From the NCBI RefSeq assembly GCF_014205155.1, contig NZ_JACHMX010000001.1, forward strand, positions 7,254,001 through 7,318,000: a DNA stretch of 64,000 nt. The letters are read 5' to 3'. Position 1 is the first letter of the stretch, and every line of letters starts with the position of its first letter. The stretch is from Amycolatopsis umgeniensis. Its GTDB lineage: Bacteria; Actinomycetota; Actinomycetes; Mycobacteriales; Pseudonocardiaceae. Position numbers and translations under genes: made by a program. Positions 32,238 through 41,613 of the stretch are shown piece after piece. The notes below the pieces were generated by a model, which was not told the DNA's origin, did not search any database, and was given only the letters and a program-made list of their open reading frames with translations.

Positions 32238-32663
32238 TCAGGAATCCCAGTCCTGGGGAGACCTCGCCGCGAGGTCCGCGTCGTGGCCGGTGAACTCCGC
32301 GATGTCGCCCCGGATCGTGTTGTGGAACGCGGCGACCCGCCCGTCGTGGACGAGCATCGTCTGCACCGCGCGTTGTTCCCCGGCGAGCGGGCCCGCCGGG
32401 ATGGACATCACCGTCTCGGTGTGCACGAGGTCGAACCCGCCGCCGAGCGGGCGGCTCGACACCTGGCGGAGCTGCAGCCTGCTGTCCCGGTAGATGGTGT
32501 CGAAGATCTTCTGGCTTTCGCGTGCGATCGTCGCGCGGCCGCGCTGGATGCGGCCGACGACGTCGACGAAGTCCACGTCCTCGGCGAAGTTCGCGGCCCA
32601 CGCCTGCCCGTCGCCCGCGTTCCAGGCGCGTTCCAGCGAGGTGATGATCTCCTCGGTGGTCAT
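32238..32663 (-). CDS. SnoaL-like/NTF2-fold protein (SgcJ/EcaC type)
   Basis: The product is 141 aa. ATG 32663 follows GGGAGGA. The conical NTF2-like fold is indicated by the helical start ITSLERAWNAGDGQAWAANFAEDVDFVDVVGR and the sheet region FDLVHTETVMSIPAG. Relatives labelled SgcJ/EcaC occur as small enzymes or ligand-binding proteins in actinomycetes. No catalytic assignment is possible. The protein lacks a signal peptide. Confidence 0.8.
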   Translation of the reverse strand: MTTEEIITSLERAWNAGDGQAWAANFAEDVDFVDVVGRIQRGRATIARESQKIFDTIYRDSRLQLRQVSSRPLGGGFDLVHTETVMSIPAGPLAGEQRAVQTMLVHDGRVAAFHNTIRGDIAEFTGHDADLAARSPQDWDS

Positions 32664-32746
32664 CGCTGTCCTCCCTTGTAACGGATGTCCAGTACTCATT
32701 GAGGGGTAAGGCAAACGTATCTCGGTCGTGAGCGGGCCGGCTCGCG

Positions 32747-32801
32747 TGTCGCGAAAGCCACTTTCGGGACACCTGATGTCCCGAAAGTGGCTTTCGCGAC
32801 A
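32747..32801. repeat. Perfect 25-bp inverted repeat (GTCGCGAAAGCC family)
   Basis: Arms 32747-32771 and 32777-32801 are exact complements, with a 5-nt loop. A second copy lies at 43275-43327 with one mismatch, and half-copies at 42970-42992 and 43122-43140. It lies in the spacer between a secreted hydrolase and the SnoaL-like gene. The rest of that spacer (32664-32911) has no gene. Confidence 0.85.
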
Positions 32802-32911
32802 TCGCCACAGGCCATCCGCGACCAAGCCACGTTTGCCCTTCCCCGCAAAAGAGAAGCCGCATCGCCATGCACGACCCGTTCGCAAAGCGTGCAGGTGTGG
32901 AGTGACGGCGA

Positions 32912-34009
32912 CTACGAGGCGCGGCTCAAGGACACACTGGTCACATCGCTGCTTCGCTGACGCAGGTTCCGGCCGAAGAACTCGCTCAGCCGGGCACGCT
33001 GGGCCGCGATACTGCGCGCGGGGTCCACGGTGCCGATGAACGCGGCCGGAGCGTTGCCCAGCTGCGGCAACAAGGTCTGGTAGTCGGTGAAGCTGAAGTG
33101 CTCGCCGTCCGGCAGACGTGTCTCGCCGGTCCAGCCGCGCTGGTTGCGCTGGAACTCCTGCCAGGACGCGTCCGAGGCGGCGCTGTGGTTTCCCGCGCTC
33201 ATCAGCAGGAACGGCCTGTCGAGCCCCTCGTCGGCGACGCGGCCGAAGATCCGCTGGGACTGTGAGTGGGCCATGCTGCCGTCGAGGTCCGCCCCGGCGA
33301 CGATGCGCCGGTCGGTCACCATCGTCTCGCCCGCGGTGAACCCGCCGGCGGAGTGGCCGAACATGCCGACCCTGGTCAGTCTGAGCGCGTCGAGGACGAA
33401 CTTGGTGTCCTGGACGCGGGTCTCGATCACTCGCTTCGACACTTCGATGCTCGACGGCGGCAAGGCCTTCTTCTCGACGCGGCCACCGGGGAACTCGACC
33501 GCTTCCGCCTCGTGGGTGTGATCGATGGCCACGACGACGTAGCCCTCGCTCGCGAGCTGTTCCAGCTGGTTGGTGCCGTGGGAACGGGACAAGGTGCCCC
33601 CGGGCGAATACAGCAGGACAGGCCGCTTCCCGCCGATCGCGGGCGCGCCGATCCGCGCGTTGGTGGGGAAGCGGTAGTCGAGCTGATCCGCGCCGATGCC
33701 CAGTTTGACGGCGTCTCCCTCGGCGACCACTTTCGCGACTCCTGGCGCCATGTACGGAGCTTTCGGCTTCCCGCTCGGCAGTGCCGGGTACCGCACGGTG
33801 ACCATGAGTTCCCGGGAGGAACCGGGAACCCACGGGTCCTGACGGGAGCGGTCGACCAGGTGCAGGTCGGTACTGCCGACCGCGTACGGGCCCGTCGGCG
33901 CGGGCAGGCTGAAACGGACGGGGGCGGCGGAAGCCGACGGCGCGATCAGTACGGCGGGGAGTGCGAGCGCCGCGGCGAGAACACCGATCCGGCCCGGAAT
34001 TCGTGTCAT
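32912..34009 (-). CDS. Secreted alpha/beta hydrolase (PAF-acetylhydrolase/lipase-like)
   Basis: The product is 365 aa. A signal peptide (MTRIPGRIGVLAAALALPAVL, cut near SASA) leads to an alpha/beta-hydrolase. The nucleophile is in GHSAGG, an oxyanion region in LLYSPGGT and the likely catalytic histidine in GEHFSFTDYQ. The overall pattern fits extracellular platelet-activating-factor-acetylhydrolase-like lipases. The substrate is probably an ester lipid. The gene appears monocistronic. Confidence 0.85.
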   Translation of the reverse strand: MTRIPGRIGVLAAALALPAVLIAPSASAAPVRFSLPAPTGPYAVGSTDLHLVDRSRQDPWVPGSSRELMVTVRYPALPSGKPKAPYMAPGVAKVVAEGDAVKLGIGADQLDYRFPTNARIGAPAIGGKRPVLLYSPGGTLSRSHGTNQLEQLASEGYVVVAIDHTHEAEAVEFPGGRVEKKALPPSSIEVSKRVIETRVQDTKFVLDALRLTRVGMFGHSAGGFTAGETMVTDRRIVAGADLDGSMAHSQSQRIFGRVADEGLDRPFLLMSAGNHSAASDASWQEFQRNQRGWTGETRLPDGEHFSFTDYQTLLPQLGNAPAAFIGTVDPARSIAAQRARLSEFFGRNLRQRSSDVTSVSLSRAS

Positions 34010-34085
34010 AGGCCGAACTTAGGAACTGAGACCGTGCCGGGGCATCAGGAAGATCACCGGTTCCGACCCTGGGATCATCTGGGGG

Positions 34086-35597
34086 TCAGGCGTCGGGATA
34101 CCGCGGTTCCCAGGCCTCGGCGACACCTTCCGCCGCGAGTTCCCGCTTGAGGATCTTGTGCGTCGCCGTCCGCGGCAGTTCCTCGACCACCCGCACGAAC
34201 CGGGGCCGCTGTTTCGGTCCGAGATCGCCTTGCGCCGCGACGAAAGCGGCGAACTCGTCCGCGTCGACCGGTGCCCGGCAGACCAGCGCGGCCATCACCC
34301 GGTCGCCCACTCGCGGATCCGGCACGCCGTACACCGCCGCTTCCCGGACGGCCGGGTGCCGCAGGAGCGCGCGTTCGATCGGGGCGGTGCCGAGGTTCTC
34401 GCCGTCGACGCGGAGCCAATCGCCGAGCCGTCCGGCGAAATAGCAGTGGCCGTCCGCGTCGAGGTACGCCAGGTCGCCGGTGTGGTACATCCCGTCGCGC
34501 ATCCGCTCGGCCTCGGCGGCCGGATCGCCGTAGTACCCGGCGAAGAAGCCGGCTCCGCCGGTGTTGACCAGTTCGCCGACCGCCTCGGCGGCGTTGAGGA
34601 GCTTGCCGTCCGCGTCGAATTCCGCCGGAGGACAGGGTTTCCCGGTCTCCGGATCGAGGACGGCGACGCCGTCGAGCAGCCGGCCGAGCGAACCGGCGGG
34701 GGTGCTGGCGTCCCGGCCGAAGTTCACGCCGCCCTCGGTCGAGCCGAACGCGTCGACCACGTGGCAGCCGAAACGCTTGCCGAAAGCAGCCAGATCGGCT
34801 TCCGTGCCTTCGTTGCCGTAGACCACCTTCAGCGGATTGTCGGCGTCGTCGTCCCGCTCGGGAGTGGCGACCACATAGGACAGTGGCTTGCCGACGTAGT
34901 TGGCGTAGGTCGCGCCGAACTCCCGGATGTCGGGCAGGAAGCCGGACGCGGAGAACCGGCGCCGCAACGCGACCCCCGCGCCCGCGGCGAGCCCGACCGA
35001 CCAGCCTGCCATGATGGCGTTGGAGTGGAACAGGGGCATCGACACGTACACGGTGTCCTGTGTGGACATACCGAACCGGACGGCCAGCATCTCGCCGGGA
35101 TAGGCGATCTTGCCGTGCGTGCACCGGACGGCCTTCGGGTCGCCGCTGGTGCCGGAGGTGAAGATCAGCATGAGCAGGTCTTCGGGCTTCGCGGCCACCG
35201 GGACGACGGCCTCCCGCAGCGGCTCGAACTCGCTCAGCGGCAGTACCGGGACATCCGTCCCGGACAGCAGCGGGAGGTACTTCTCCTCGGCGAACACCAG
35301 CTCGCAGTCCGCCAGCGCGACGTCACGGGCCAGCGCCGCGCCCCGGCGCGTCGGGTTCAGGCCGACCAGCACGTGACCCGACAGCGCCGCGCCGCCGAGC
35401 AGGAACGAGAACTCGGGGACGTTGTCCGCCAGCAGCCCGAAATGCCCGCCGGGACGCAGCGTCCTGGTGAGCGCGGCGGCGTGCCCGGCGCAGGCCCGGA
35501 CGTGCTCCGCCCACGACCAGCGCCGGTCTTCGAACAGCAGCCCGGTCGACGGGTCTTCTGCCCGGGCGAGCAGGAGTTCCGTGACCGTGGTCGTCAC
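34086..35597 (-). CDS. fadD17: Steroid side-chain acyl-CoA ligase, FadD17-like
   Basis: The product is 503 aa. GTG 35597 shares GTGA with the fadE27 stop. Adenylate-forming enzyme: P-loop-like FTSGTSGDPK, AFGSTEGG, the TGD motif (YHTGDLAY) and the C-terminal ATHKILK with the catalytic lysine. The order fadE26-fadE27-fadD17, divergent from fdxD and next to mce4, is that of the mycobacterial cholesterol regulon, where FadD17 activates sterol side-chain acids. Substrate assignment is by context. Confidence 0.88.
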   Translation of the reverse strand: MTTTVTELLLARAEDPSTGLLFEDRRWSWAEHVRACAGHAAALTRTLRPGGHFGLLADNVPEFSFLLGGAALSGHVLVGLNPTRRGAALARDVALADCELVFAEEKYLPLLSGTDVPVLPLSEFEPLREAVVPVAAKPEDLLMLIFTSGTSGDPKAVRCTHGKIAYPGEMLAVRFGMSTQDTVYVSMPLFHSNAIMAGWSVGLAAGAGVALRRRFSASGFLPDIREFGATYANYVGKPLSYVVATPERDDDADNPLKVVYGNEGTEADLAAFGKRFGCHVVDAFGSTEGGVNFGRDASTPAGSLGRLLDGVAVLDPETGKPCPPAEFDADGKLLNAAEAVGELVNTGGAGFFAGYYGDPAAEAERMRDGMYHTGDLAYLDADGHCYFAGRLGDWLRVDGENLGTAPIERALLRHPAVREAAVYGVPDPRVGDRVMAALVCRAPVDADEFAAFVAAQGDLGPKQRPRFVRVVEELPRTATHKILKRELAAEGVAEAWEPRYPDA

Positions 35598-36667
35598 GCC
35601 GGGTCCGCGGCCAGGAGATCGCCGAGGCCCCGCGTCTGCACGGTCGCCCCGCCGAAGGTGAACTCGAGCCGCTTCGCCGCGACGAAGTAGCGGTGCAGGG
35701 TGTGGTCGACGTCGATGCCGACCCCGCCGTGGATGTGCACGGCGGTATGCGCGACCCGGTGCCCGGCCTCGGCGGCCCAGAACTTCGCCGTCGCGACCTC
35801 TTCGGCCGCCGGAAGCCCCTCGCTCAGCCGCCAGGCGGCCTGCCACAACGTCAGCCGGACGGCTTCGACGTCGACGTAGGCGTCCGCGAGCCGTTGCCGC
35901 ACCGCCTGGAAACTCCCGATGAGGTGGCCGAACTGCTTGCGTTCCCCCGCGTACGCCGCGGTCAGTTCCAGTGCCCGTTCGACGACGCCGAGCTGCTGCG
36001 CGCAGACACCGATCGTCCCGCGCAGCCGCAGCCATTCGCCGATGTCGCCCAGCGAGACCGCGGATTTCGCGCCGGACAGTTCGACCAGTGCCGCGTCGGC
36101 GTGGTCGACGGTCCGTTGCGGCGAGACGGTCACCGAGTCCGAGTCGAGCAGGAACACCTGCCGTCCGCCGTCGATGGCGGCTTCGACGAGGAAGCCGTGC
36201 GCGAAAGCGCCCGAAGGCACCGCGGTCTGCGCGCCGGTCAGCCGCCAGCCGTCGCCGTCGGTCTCGGCGGTGAACCCGCACGGCATGCCGTAGTCCGGCA
36301 GCGCCACCGCGAGCACGTGGTCGCCGCGCAGCACAGGGACCACCCAGCGCTCGGCGAGCCTGCCGTCTCCGAACCTGGCCACCGCGGCCGCGCCCATGAC
36401 CACGGACGTCAGATACGGCACGGGCGCGACCGCGCGGCCGATCTCGGCCAGGACGGAACACTGCTCCAGCAGCCCGTAGCCGCCACCGCCCACCGACTGC
36501 GGCAGGGCGGCGTCGACCACTCCCGCCTGGGCCAGCGAGGTCCACAGTGGAGCGTCGAACCCGCCGGAACCGTGCGGCCCCAGCACGTCGGGGGTGACCT
36601 TGTCCGTGAGGATCCGGCGCGTGAGCGACGCGAGATCCTGTTGCGCTTCGGTGAGCGTGAAGTCCAT
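35594..36667 (-). CDS. fadE27: Acyl-CoA dehydrogenase, FadE27/ChsE5-like
   Basis: The product is 357 aa. Acyl-CoA dehydrogenase fold: helical N-terminus (TLTEAQQDLASLTRRIL), central beta domain, and C-terminal helices with RKQFGHLIGSFQAVRQRLAD and VHIHGGVGID. In mycobacteria FadE26 and FadE27 form a heterotetramer that dehydrogenates cholesterol side-chain CoA esters, each partner being inactive alone. The gene is 9 nt after fadE26 and overlaps fadD17, matching that pair. Confidence 0.9.
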   Translation of the reverse strand: MDFTLTEAQQDLASLTRRILTDKVTPDVLGPHGSGGFDAPLWTSLAQAGVVDAALPQSVGGGGYGLLEQCSVLAEIGRAVAPVPYLTSVVMGAAAVARFGDGRLAERWVVPVLRGDHVLAVALPDYGMPCGFTAETDGDGWRLTGAQTAVPSGAFAHGFLVEAAIDGGRQVFLLDSDSVTVSPQRTVDHADAALVELSGAKSAVSLGDIGEWLRLRGTIGVCAQQLGVVERALELTAAYAGERKQFGHLIGSFQAVRQRLADAYVDVEAVRLTLWQAAWRLSEGLPAAEEVATAKFWAAEAGHRVAHTAVHIHGGVGIDVDHTLHRYFVAAKRLEFTFGGATVQTRGLGDLLAADPA

Positions 36668-36676
36668 CTGTGCCTC

Positions 36677-37858
<1,182 letters not shown>

Positions 37859-37916
37859 CCGTCACCTCTGCCGTCGGTGCTCGTTACTGGTGCCATGGCC
37901 GCTCGCGGCGGTAGGG

Positions 37917-37930
37917 TAGAACCTGTTCTA
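37917..37930. promoter_or_regulatory. KstR operator (sterol regulon)
   Basis: TAGAACCTGTTCTA fits the KstR consensus TNNAACNNGTTNNA at every constrained base and is fully symmetric apart from the centre. It is placed between the divergent fadE26 and fdxD genes, as in mycobacteria. Confidence 0.88.
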
Positions 37931-37961
37931 GTTGTACCAGGTATGGCGGCGAGGAGGGAAT

Positions 37962-38153
37962 ATGGAGATCGACGTCGATCGCTCACTCTGTGAGGCGAAC
38001 GCGATCTGTGTCGGCTTCGCGCCCGAGGTCTTCGATCTCGACGACGAGGAGGAGCTCGTCCTCGCGTCGGCCGAAGTTCCGGCGAACCAAGTAGAACGTG
38101 TTACTCAAGCTGTGGCGAGCTGCCCGAAGAACGCGCTGCTCATGCGTAGTTAG
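37962..38153 (+). CDS. fdxD: Ferredoxin FdxD, [3Fe-4S] type
   Basis: The product is 63 aa. ATG 37962 follows GAGGAGGG. Three cluster cysteines: Cys10, Cys16 (CEANAIC) and Cys54 (ASCPKNAL); the middle position that would complete a 4Fe cluster is absent, so [3Fe-4S]. Such ferredoxins give electrons to cytochrome P450s or other oxygenases of sterol degradation. Location opposite fadE26 and before the SDR genes matches fdxD of the mycobacterial mce4 locus. Confidence 0.92.
   Translation: MEIDVDRSLCEANAICVGFAPEVFDLDDEEELVLASAEVPANQVERVTQAVASCPKNALLMRS
38092..38105. promoter_or_regulatory. Near-consensus KstR site inside fdxD
   Basis: TAGAACGTGTTACT matches TNNAACNNGTTNNA except for the last base. 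It lies within the fdxD coding sequence, upstream of the first SDR gene. Possible secondary operator. Confidence 0.45.
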
Positions 38154-38181
38154 CGCCGTTTACTCAGGCCTTGCACAGAGC

Positions 38182-38195
38182 GAGAACAGATTCTA
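38182..38195. promoter_or_regulatory. Degenerate KstR-like site before the SDR gene
   Basis: GAGAACAGATTCTA keeps the AAC half and the outer TA but departs at two constrained positions. It lies 30 bp before the GTG of the SDR gene. A weak operator at best. Confidence 0.35.
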
Positions 38196-38224
38196 GTGTG
38201 TGCGGAGACGTGAGGAGGCCCGGA

Positions 38225-39109
38225 GTGGGTTTGGACGGCAAGACGGCCATCGTCACCGGGGCCGGCGCGGGACTCGGCCGGGCCGAGGCGCTGGCACTGG
38301 CCGCGGCGGGTGCCTCGGTGGTGGTCAACGACGTCTCGACGGCGGCGCAGGTGGTGGCCGACGAGATCGAGGCCGAAGGCGGCAAGGCCGTCGCGGTCAC
38401 CGGAGACGTGTCGGAGTCCTCGACCGCGGACGCGCTGCTTGCCGCCGCCGTCGACCACTTCGGCGGACTCCACGTCCTGGTCAACAACGCGGGCGTGCTG
38501 CGCGACCGGATGCTGTTCTCGATGTCCGACGAGGAATGGGACACCGTGCTCGGGGTCCACCTGCGCGGGCACTTCCTGCTTTCCCGCAACGCGGGGGCGT
38601 ACTGGCGCGACAAGTCCAAAGTGGACGGAGCGCCGGTGTACGGCCGGGTGGTCAACACCGCCTCGGAGTCGTTCCTGCTCGGTGCTCCCGGCCAGCCGAA
38701 CTACGGCGCGGCCAAGGCCGGTATCGCCGCGCTCACCGTCTCCACCGCGCGCGGCCTCTCCCGCTACGGCGTCCGCGCCAACGCGATCTGCCCGCGCGCC
38801 CGCACCGCGATGACCGAAGGGGTCTTCGGGGCCGACGCGCCGGAGGGGATCGACCCGCTTTCGGTCGACCACGTCGCGCCGTTCGTGTCCTTCCTCTGCT
38901 CGCCGGAGTCCGACCGCGTCAACGGTCAGGTGTTCCTCGTCTACGGCGGGATGGTCGCGCTCATGCGGCCGCCGTCGGTGGAGCAGCGGTTCGACACCGT
39001 CAACGGCACCTGGACCACCGAAGAACTCGCCACGAGCGTGGGCGGCTACTTCGCCGACCGCGATCCGGAACGCATGTTCTCCGCGTCCGAAATCATGTCG
39101 CTGCCGTGA
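38225..39109 (+). CDS. SDR dehydrogenase, Rv3502c-like (steroid metabolism)
   Basis: The product is 294 aa. GTG 38225 follows GAGGAGG. Classical SDR: TGAGAGLGRAEA (NAD binding), NNAGV, the catalytic serine in NTASES and NYGAAKAG with the catalytic tyrosine and lysine. It resembles the 17-beta-hydroxysteroid or HSD17B4-type dehydrogenase next to fdxD in mycobacteria. It likely oxidises a hydroxyl on the sterol nucleus or on the side chain during beta-oxidation. First of two adjacent SDR genes. Confidence 0.85.
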   Translation: MGLDGKTAIVTGAGAGLGRAEALALAAAGASVVVNDVSTAAQVVADEIEAEGGKAVAVTGDVSESSTADALLAAAVDHFGGLHVLVNNAGVLRDRMLFSMSDEEWDTVLGVHLRGHFLLSRNAGAYWRDKSKVDGAPVYGRVVNTASESFLLGAPGQPNYGAAKAGIAALTVSTARGLSRYGVRANAICPRARTAMTEGVFGADAPEGIDPLSVDHVAPFVSFLCSPESDRVNGQVFLVYGGMVALMRPPSVEQRFDTVNGTWTTEELATSVGGYFADRDPERMFSASEIMSLP

Positions 39110-39125
39110 ATCAGAGGAGATGACG

Positions 39126-39887
39126 ATGGGCAGGCTCGACGGCAAGGTGGCCCTGATCACCGGCGGTGCCCGTGGCCAGGGCGAAGCGGCCGCGCGGCTG
39201 TTCGTCGCCGAGGGCGCGCGCGTGGTGATCGCCGACATCAACGACCTCGACGGCAAGAAACTCGCCGCCGACCTCGGCGAATCGGCCGTCTATCAGCATC
39301 TCGACGTCGGCGACGAGAGCGAATGGGACGCCGCGATCGAGCGCACGGTGTCGGAGTTCGGACCGCCGACGGTGCTGGTCAACAACGCGGGAATCCTGCA
39401 TTTCTCGGAACTCGGCAAGACCACGCTGGCCGACTACGAACGCGTCATCCGGGTCAATCAGATCGGGGCGTTTCTCGGGATGCGTTCGGTCGTTGAACCG
39501 ATGACCGGGGCCGGAGGCGGCTCCATCGTCAACGTGTCCTCTGTGGAAGGACTCGCCGGGATGCCGTTCCTCGTCGCCTACACCGCGAGCAAGTTCGCGA
39601 TCCGCGGGATGACCAAGGTCGCGGCGCTCGAACTCGGCGCGAAGAACATCCGGGTCAATTCGGTCCATCCCGGCGCGATCGACACACCGATGGTCGCCGC
39701 GGCGGCGGGCGGGCAGAAGATCGACATGTCGTGGGTCGGCAAGAAGGTCGCTTTGGGCCGTGTCGGGCAGCCGGAGGACATCGCGAAACTCGTCTTGTTC
39801 CTGGCCAGTGACGAAAGTTCGTACAGCACGGGCTCGGAGTTCGTCGCCGACGGCGGCGCGACCGCGACGCACGCCCTCAAGTTTTAG
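39126..39887 (+). CDS. SDR dehydrogenase, 3-alpha/20-beta-hydroxysteroid dehydrogenase-like
   Basis: The product is 253 aa. ATG 39126 has AGGAG at proper distance; ATG 39120 overlaps that site and is less likely. Motifs: GGARGQGEA, NNAGIL, NVSSVEG with the catalytic serine, AYTASKFA, and HPGAIDTPM. The sequence is of the 3-alpha(20-beta)-hydroxysteroid dehydrogenase type. It follows the first SDR by 16 nt and precedes yrbE4A by 90 nt. Its position in a sterol locus supports a steroid substrate, not proven. Confidence 0.87.
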   Translation: MGRLDGKVALITGGARGQGEAAARLFVAEGARVVIADINDLDGKKLAADLGESAVYQHLDVGDESEWDAAIERTVSEFGPPTVLVNNAGILHFSELGKTTLADYERVIRVNQIGAFLGMRSVVEPMTGAGGGSIVNVSSVEGLAGMPFLVAYTASKFAIRGMTKVAALELGAKNIRVNSVHPGAIDTPMVAAAAGGQKIDMSWVGKKVALGRVGQPEDIAKLVLFLASDESSYSTGSEFVADGGATATHALKF

Positions 39888-39977
39888 CGCGGAGGTGCCG
39901 AGAGCAAGTGAACACCGCTAACGCAATGGGGCGTTGACAGGTGGAGTAAGACTCGGGGCAGGCTACTGGGAGGTTCT

Positions 39978-40763
39978 GTGGGAGCGTCGGTGTCCGTCCC
40001 GGGTATGGGTGCGCTCACACAGGTCGGCAGGCTCGCGACCCTGTCGTGGGAGGTCCTGCGCGCGATCTTCAAACGCCCGTTCCAGTTCCGCGAATGGATC
40101 CAGCAGTGCTGGTTCTTCGCCAGCGTCACCATCCTGCCGACGGCGCTCGTGGCGATCCCGTTCGGCGCGGTCATCGCCCTGCAACTGGGATCGCTGACGC
40201 AGCAGATCGGCGCGCAGTCGTTCACCGGCGCGGCCAGCGCGCTCGCGATCGTGCAGCAGGCGAGTCCGCTGATCACCGCGCTGCTGGTGGCGGGCGCGGG
40301 CGGCAGCGCGGTCTGCGCCGACATCGGCGCTCGCAAGATCCGCGAAGAGATCGACGCGATGGAGGTACTCGGGGTCAACCCGATCCAGCGCCTGATCGTG
40401 CCGCGCGTCCTGGCGGCGATCGTGGTTTCGGTACTGCTGAACGGTTTGGTCAGTGTCGTCGGGGTGCTCGGCGGCTACTTCTTCAACGTCGTCATGCAGG
40501 GCGGCACCCCGGGTGCGTACCTCGCCAGCTTCAACGCCCTCGCGCAGGTGCCGGATCTGTGGATCAGCGAGATCAAGGCGCTGCTCTACGGTTTCGTCGC
40601 CGGGGTGGTCGCGGCCTTCCGCGGGCTGAACCCGGCGGGCGGGCCGAAGGGCGTCGGGGACGCGGTGAACCAGGCCGTGGTCATCACCTTCCTGCTGCTG
40701 TTCCTGATCAACGTCGTGCTGACGGCGATCTACCTGCGGATCGTGCCGCCGAAGGCGATGTGA
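39978..40763 (+). CDS. yrbE4A: YrbE4A, Mce4 transporter permease
   Basis: The product is 261 aa. GTG 39978 follows GGGAGG. MlaE-family membrane permease with about five to six helices and the conserved coupling motif EEIDAMEVLGVNP. Together with YrbE4B it forms the channel of the ABC-like Mce importer, energised by an MceG ATPase encoded elsewhere. It starts the mce4 operon proper. No KstR site is evident directly upstream, so transcription may come through from fdxD. Confidence 0.95.
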   Translation: MGASVSVPGMGALTQVGRLATLSWEVLRAIFKRPFQFREWIQQCWFFASVTILPTALVAIPFGAVIALQLGSLTQQIGAQSFTGAASALAIVQQASPLITALLVAGAGGSAVCADIGARKIREEIDAMEVLGVNPIQRLIVPRVLAAIVVSVLLNGLVSVVGVLGGYFFNVVMQGGTPGAYLASFNALAQVPDLWISEIKALLYGFVAGVVAAFRGLNPAGGPKGVGDAVNQAVVITFLLLFLINVVLTAIYLRIVPPKAM

Positions 40764-40764
40764 C

Positions 40765-41613
40765 ATGGCAGCCGAACCCGCTGTTACGGACCGGACCCTC
40801 GAGATCATCGCGCGCCCTGGCGCGATGCTGGAGGGCTTCGGCGGCCAGCTGTCCTTCTACTTCCGTGCGCTGGCCTGGACCCCGCGCACCATCCGGCGCT
40901 ACGGCCGCGAAGTCTTCCGCCTGCTGACCGAAGTCAGTTTCGGCACCGGCGCGCTCGCGGTGATCGGCGGGACGCTCGGCGTGATGATCGGGATGACGCT
41001 GTTCACCGGTCTCATCGTCGGCATGCAGGGCTATTCGGCGCTGAACCAGCTTGGCACGGCCGCGCTGACGGGGTTCATCTCCGCCTACTTCAACACCCGC
41101 GAGGTCGCGCCGCTCTCGGCGGGGCTCGCGCTCTCGGCCACCGTCGGCTGCGGATTCACCGCGCAACTGGGCGCCATGAAGATCTCCGAGGAGATCGACG
41201 CGCTCGAAGTGATGGGTGTGCCGAGCCTGCCCTACCTCGTGACGACACGGGTGATCGCCGGCGTCAGCGCGGTCATCCCGCTCTACGCCGTCGGCCTGCT
41301 CTCGTCCTACCTTGCCTCGCGGCAGATCACCATCTGGCTCTACGGCCAGTCCGCGGGCACCTACGACCATTACTTCACACTGTTCCTGCCGCCCGAGGAC
41401 GTGCTCTGGTCGTTCCTCAAGGTGATCATCTTCAGCGTGCTCGTCATCCTTTCCCATTGCTATTACGGCTATACCGCCAGCGGTGGGCCCGCCGGGGTGG
41501 GGATCGCCGTCGGGCGCGCGGTGCGGACGTCGATCGTGCTGATCTCGGTACTCGACTTCTTCCTGAGCCTCGCGATCTGGGGCGCCACGACGACGGTGAG
41601 GATTTCCGGGTGA
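40765..41613 (+). CDS. yrbE4B: YrbE4B, Mce4 transporter permease
   Basis: The product is 282 aa, one base after the yrbE4A stop. Second MlaE-type permease; coupling motif EEIDALEVMGVPSLPYLV, several membrane helices including VISIVLISVLDFFLSLAIW-like C-terminus (TSIVLISVLDFFLSLAIW). Pairs with YrbE4A. The stop overlaps the mce4A start by four bases (GTGA), indicating translational coupling. Confidence 0.95.
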   Translation: MAAEPAVTDRTLEIIARPGAMLEGFGGQLSFYFRALAWTPRTIRRYGREVFRLLTEVSFGTGALAVIGGTLGVMIGMTLFTGLIVGMQGYSALNQLGTAALTGFISAYFNTREVAPLSAGLALSATVGCGFTAQLGAMKISEEIDALEVMGVPSLPYLVTTRVIAGVSAVIPLYAVGLLSSYLASRQITIWLYGQSAGTYDHYFTLFLPPEDVLWSFLKVIIFSVLVILSHCYYGYTASGGPAGVGIAVGRAVRTSIVLISVLDFFLSLAIWGATTTVRISG

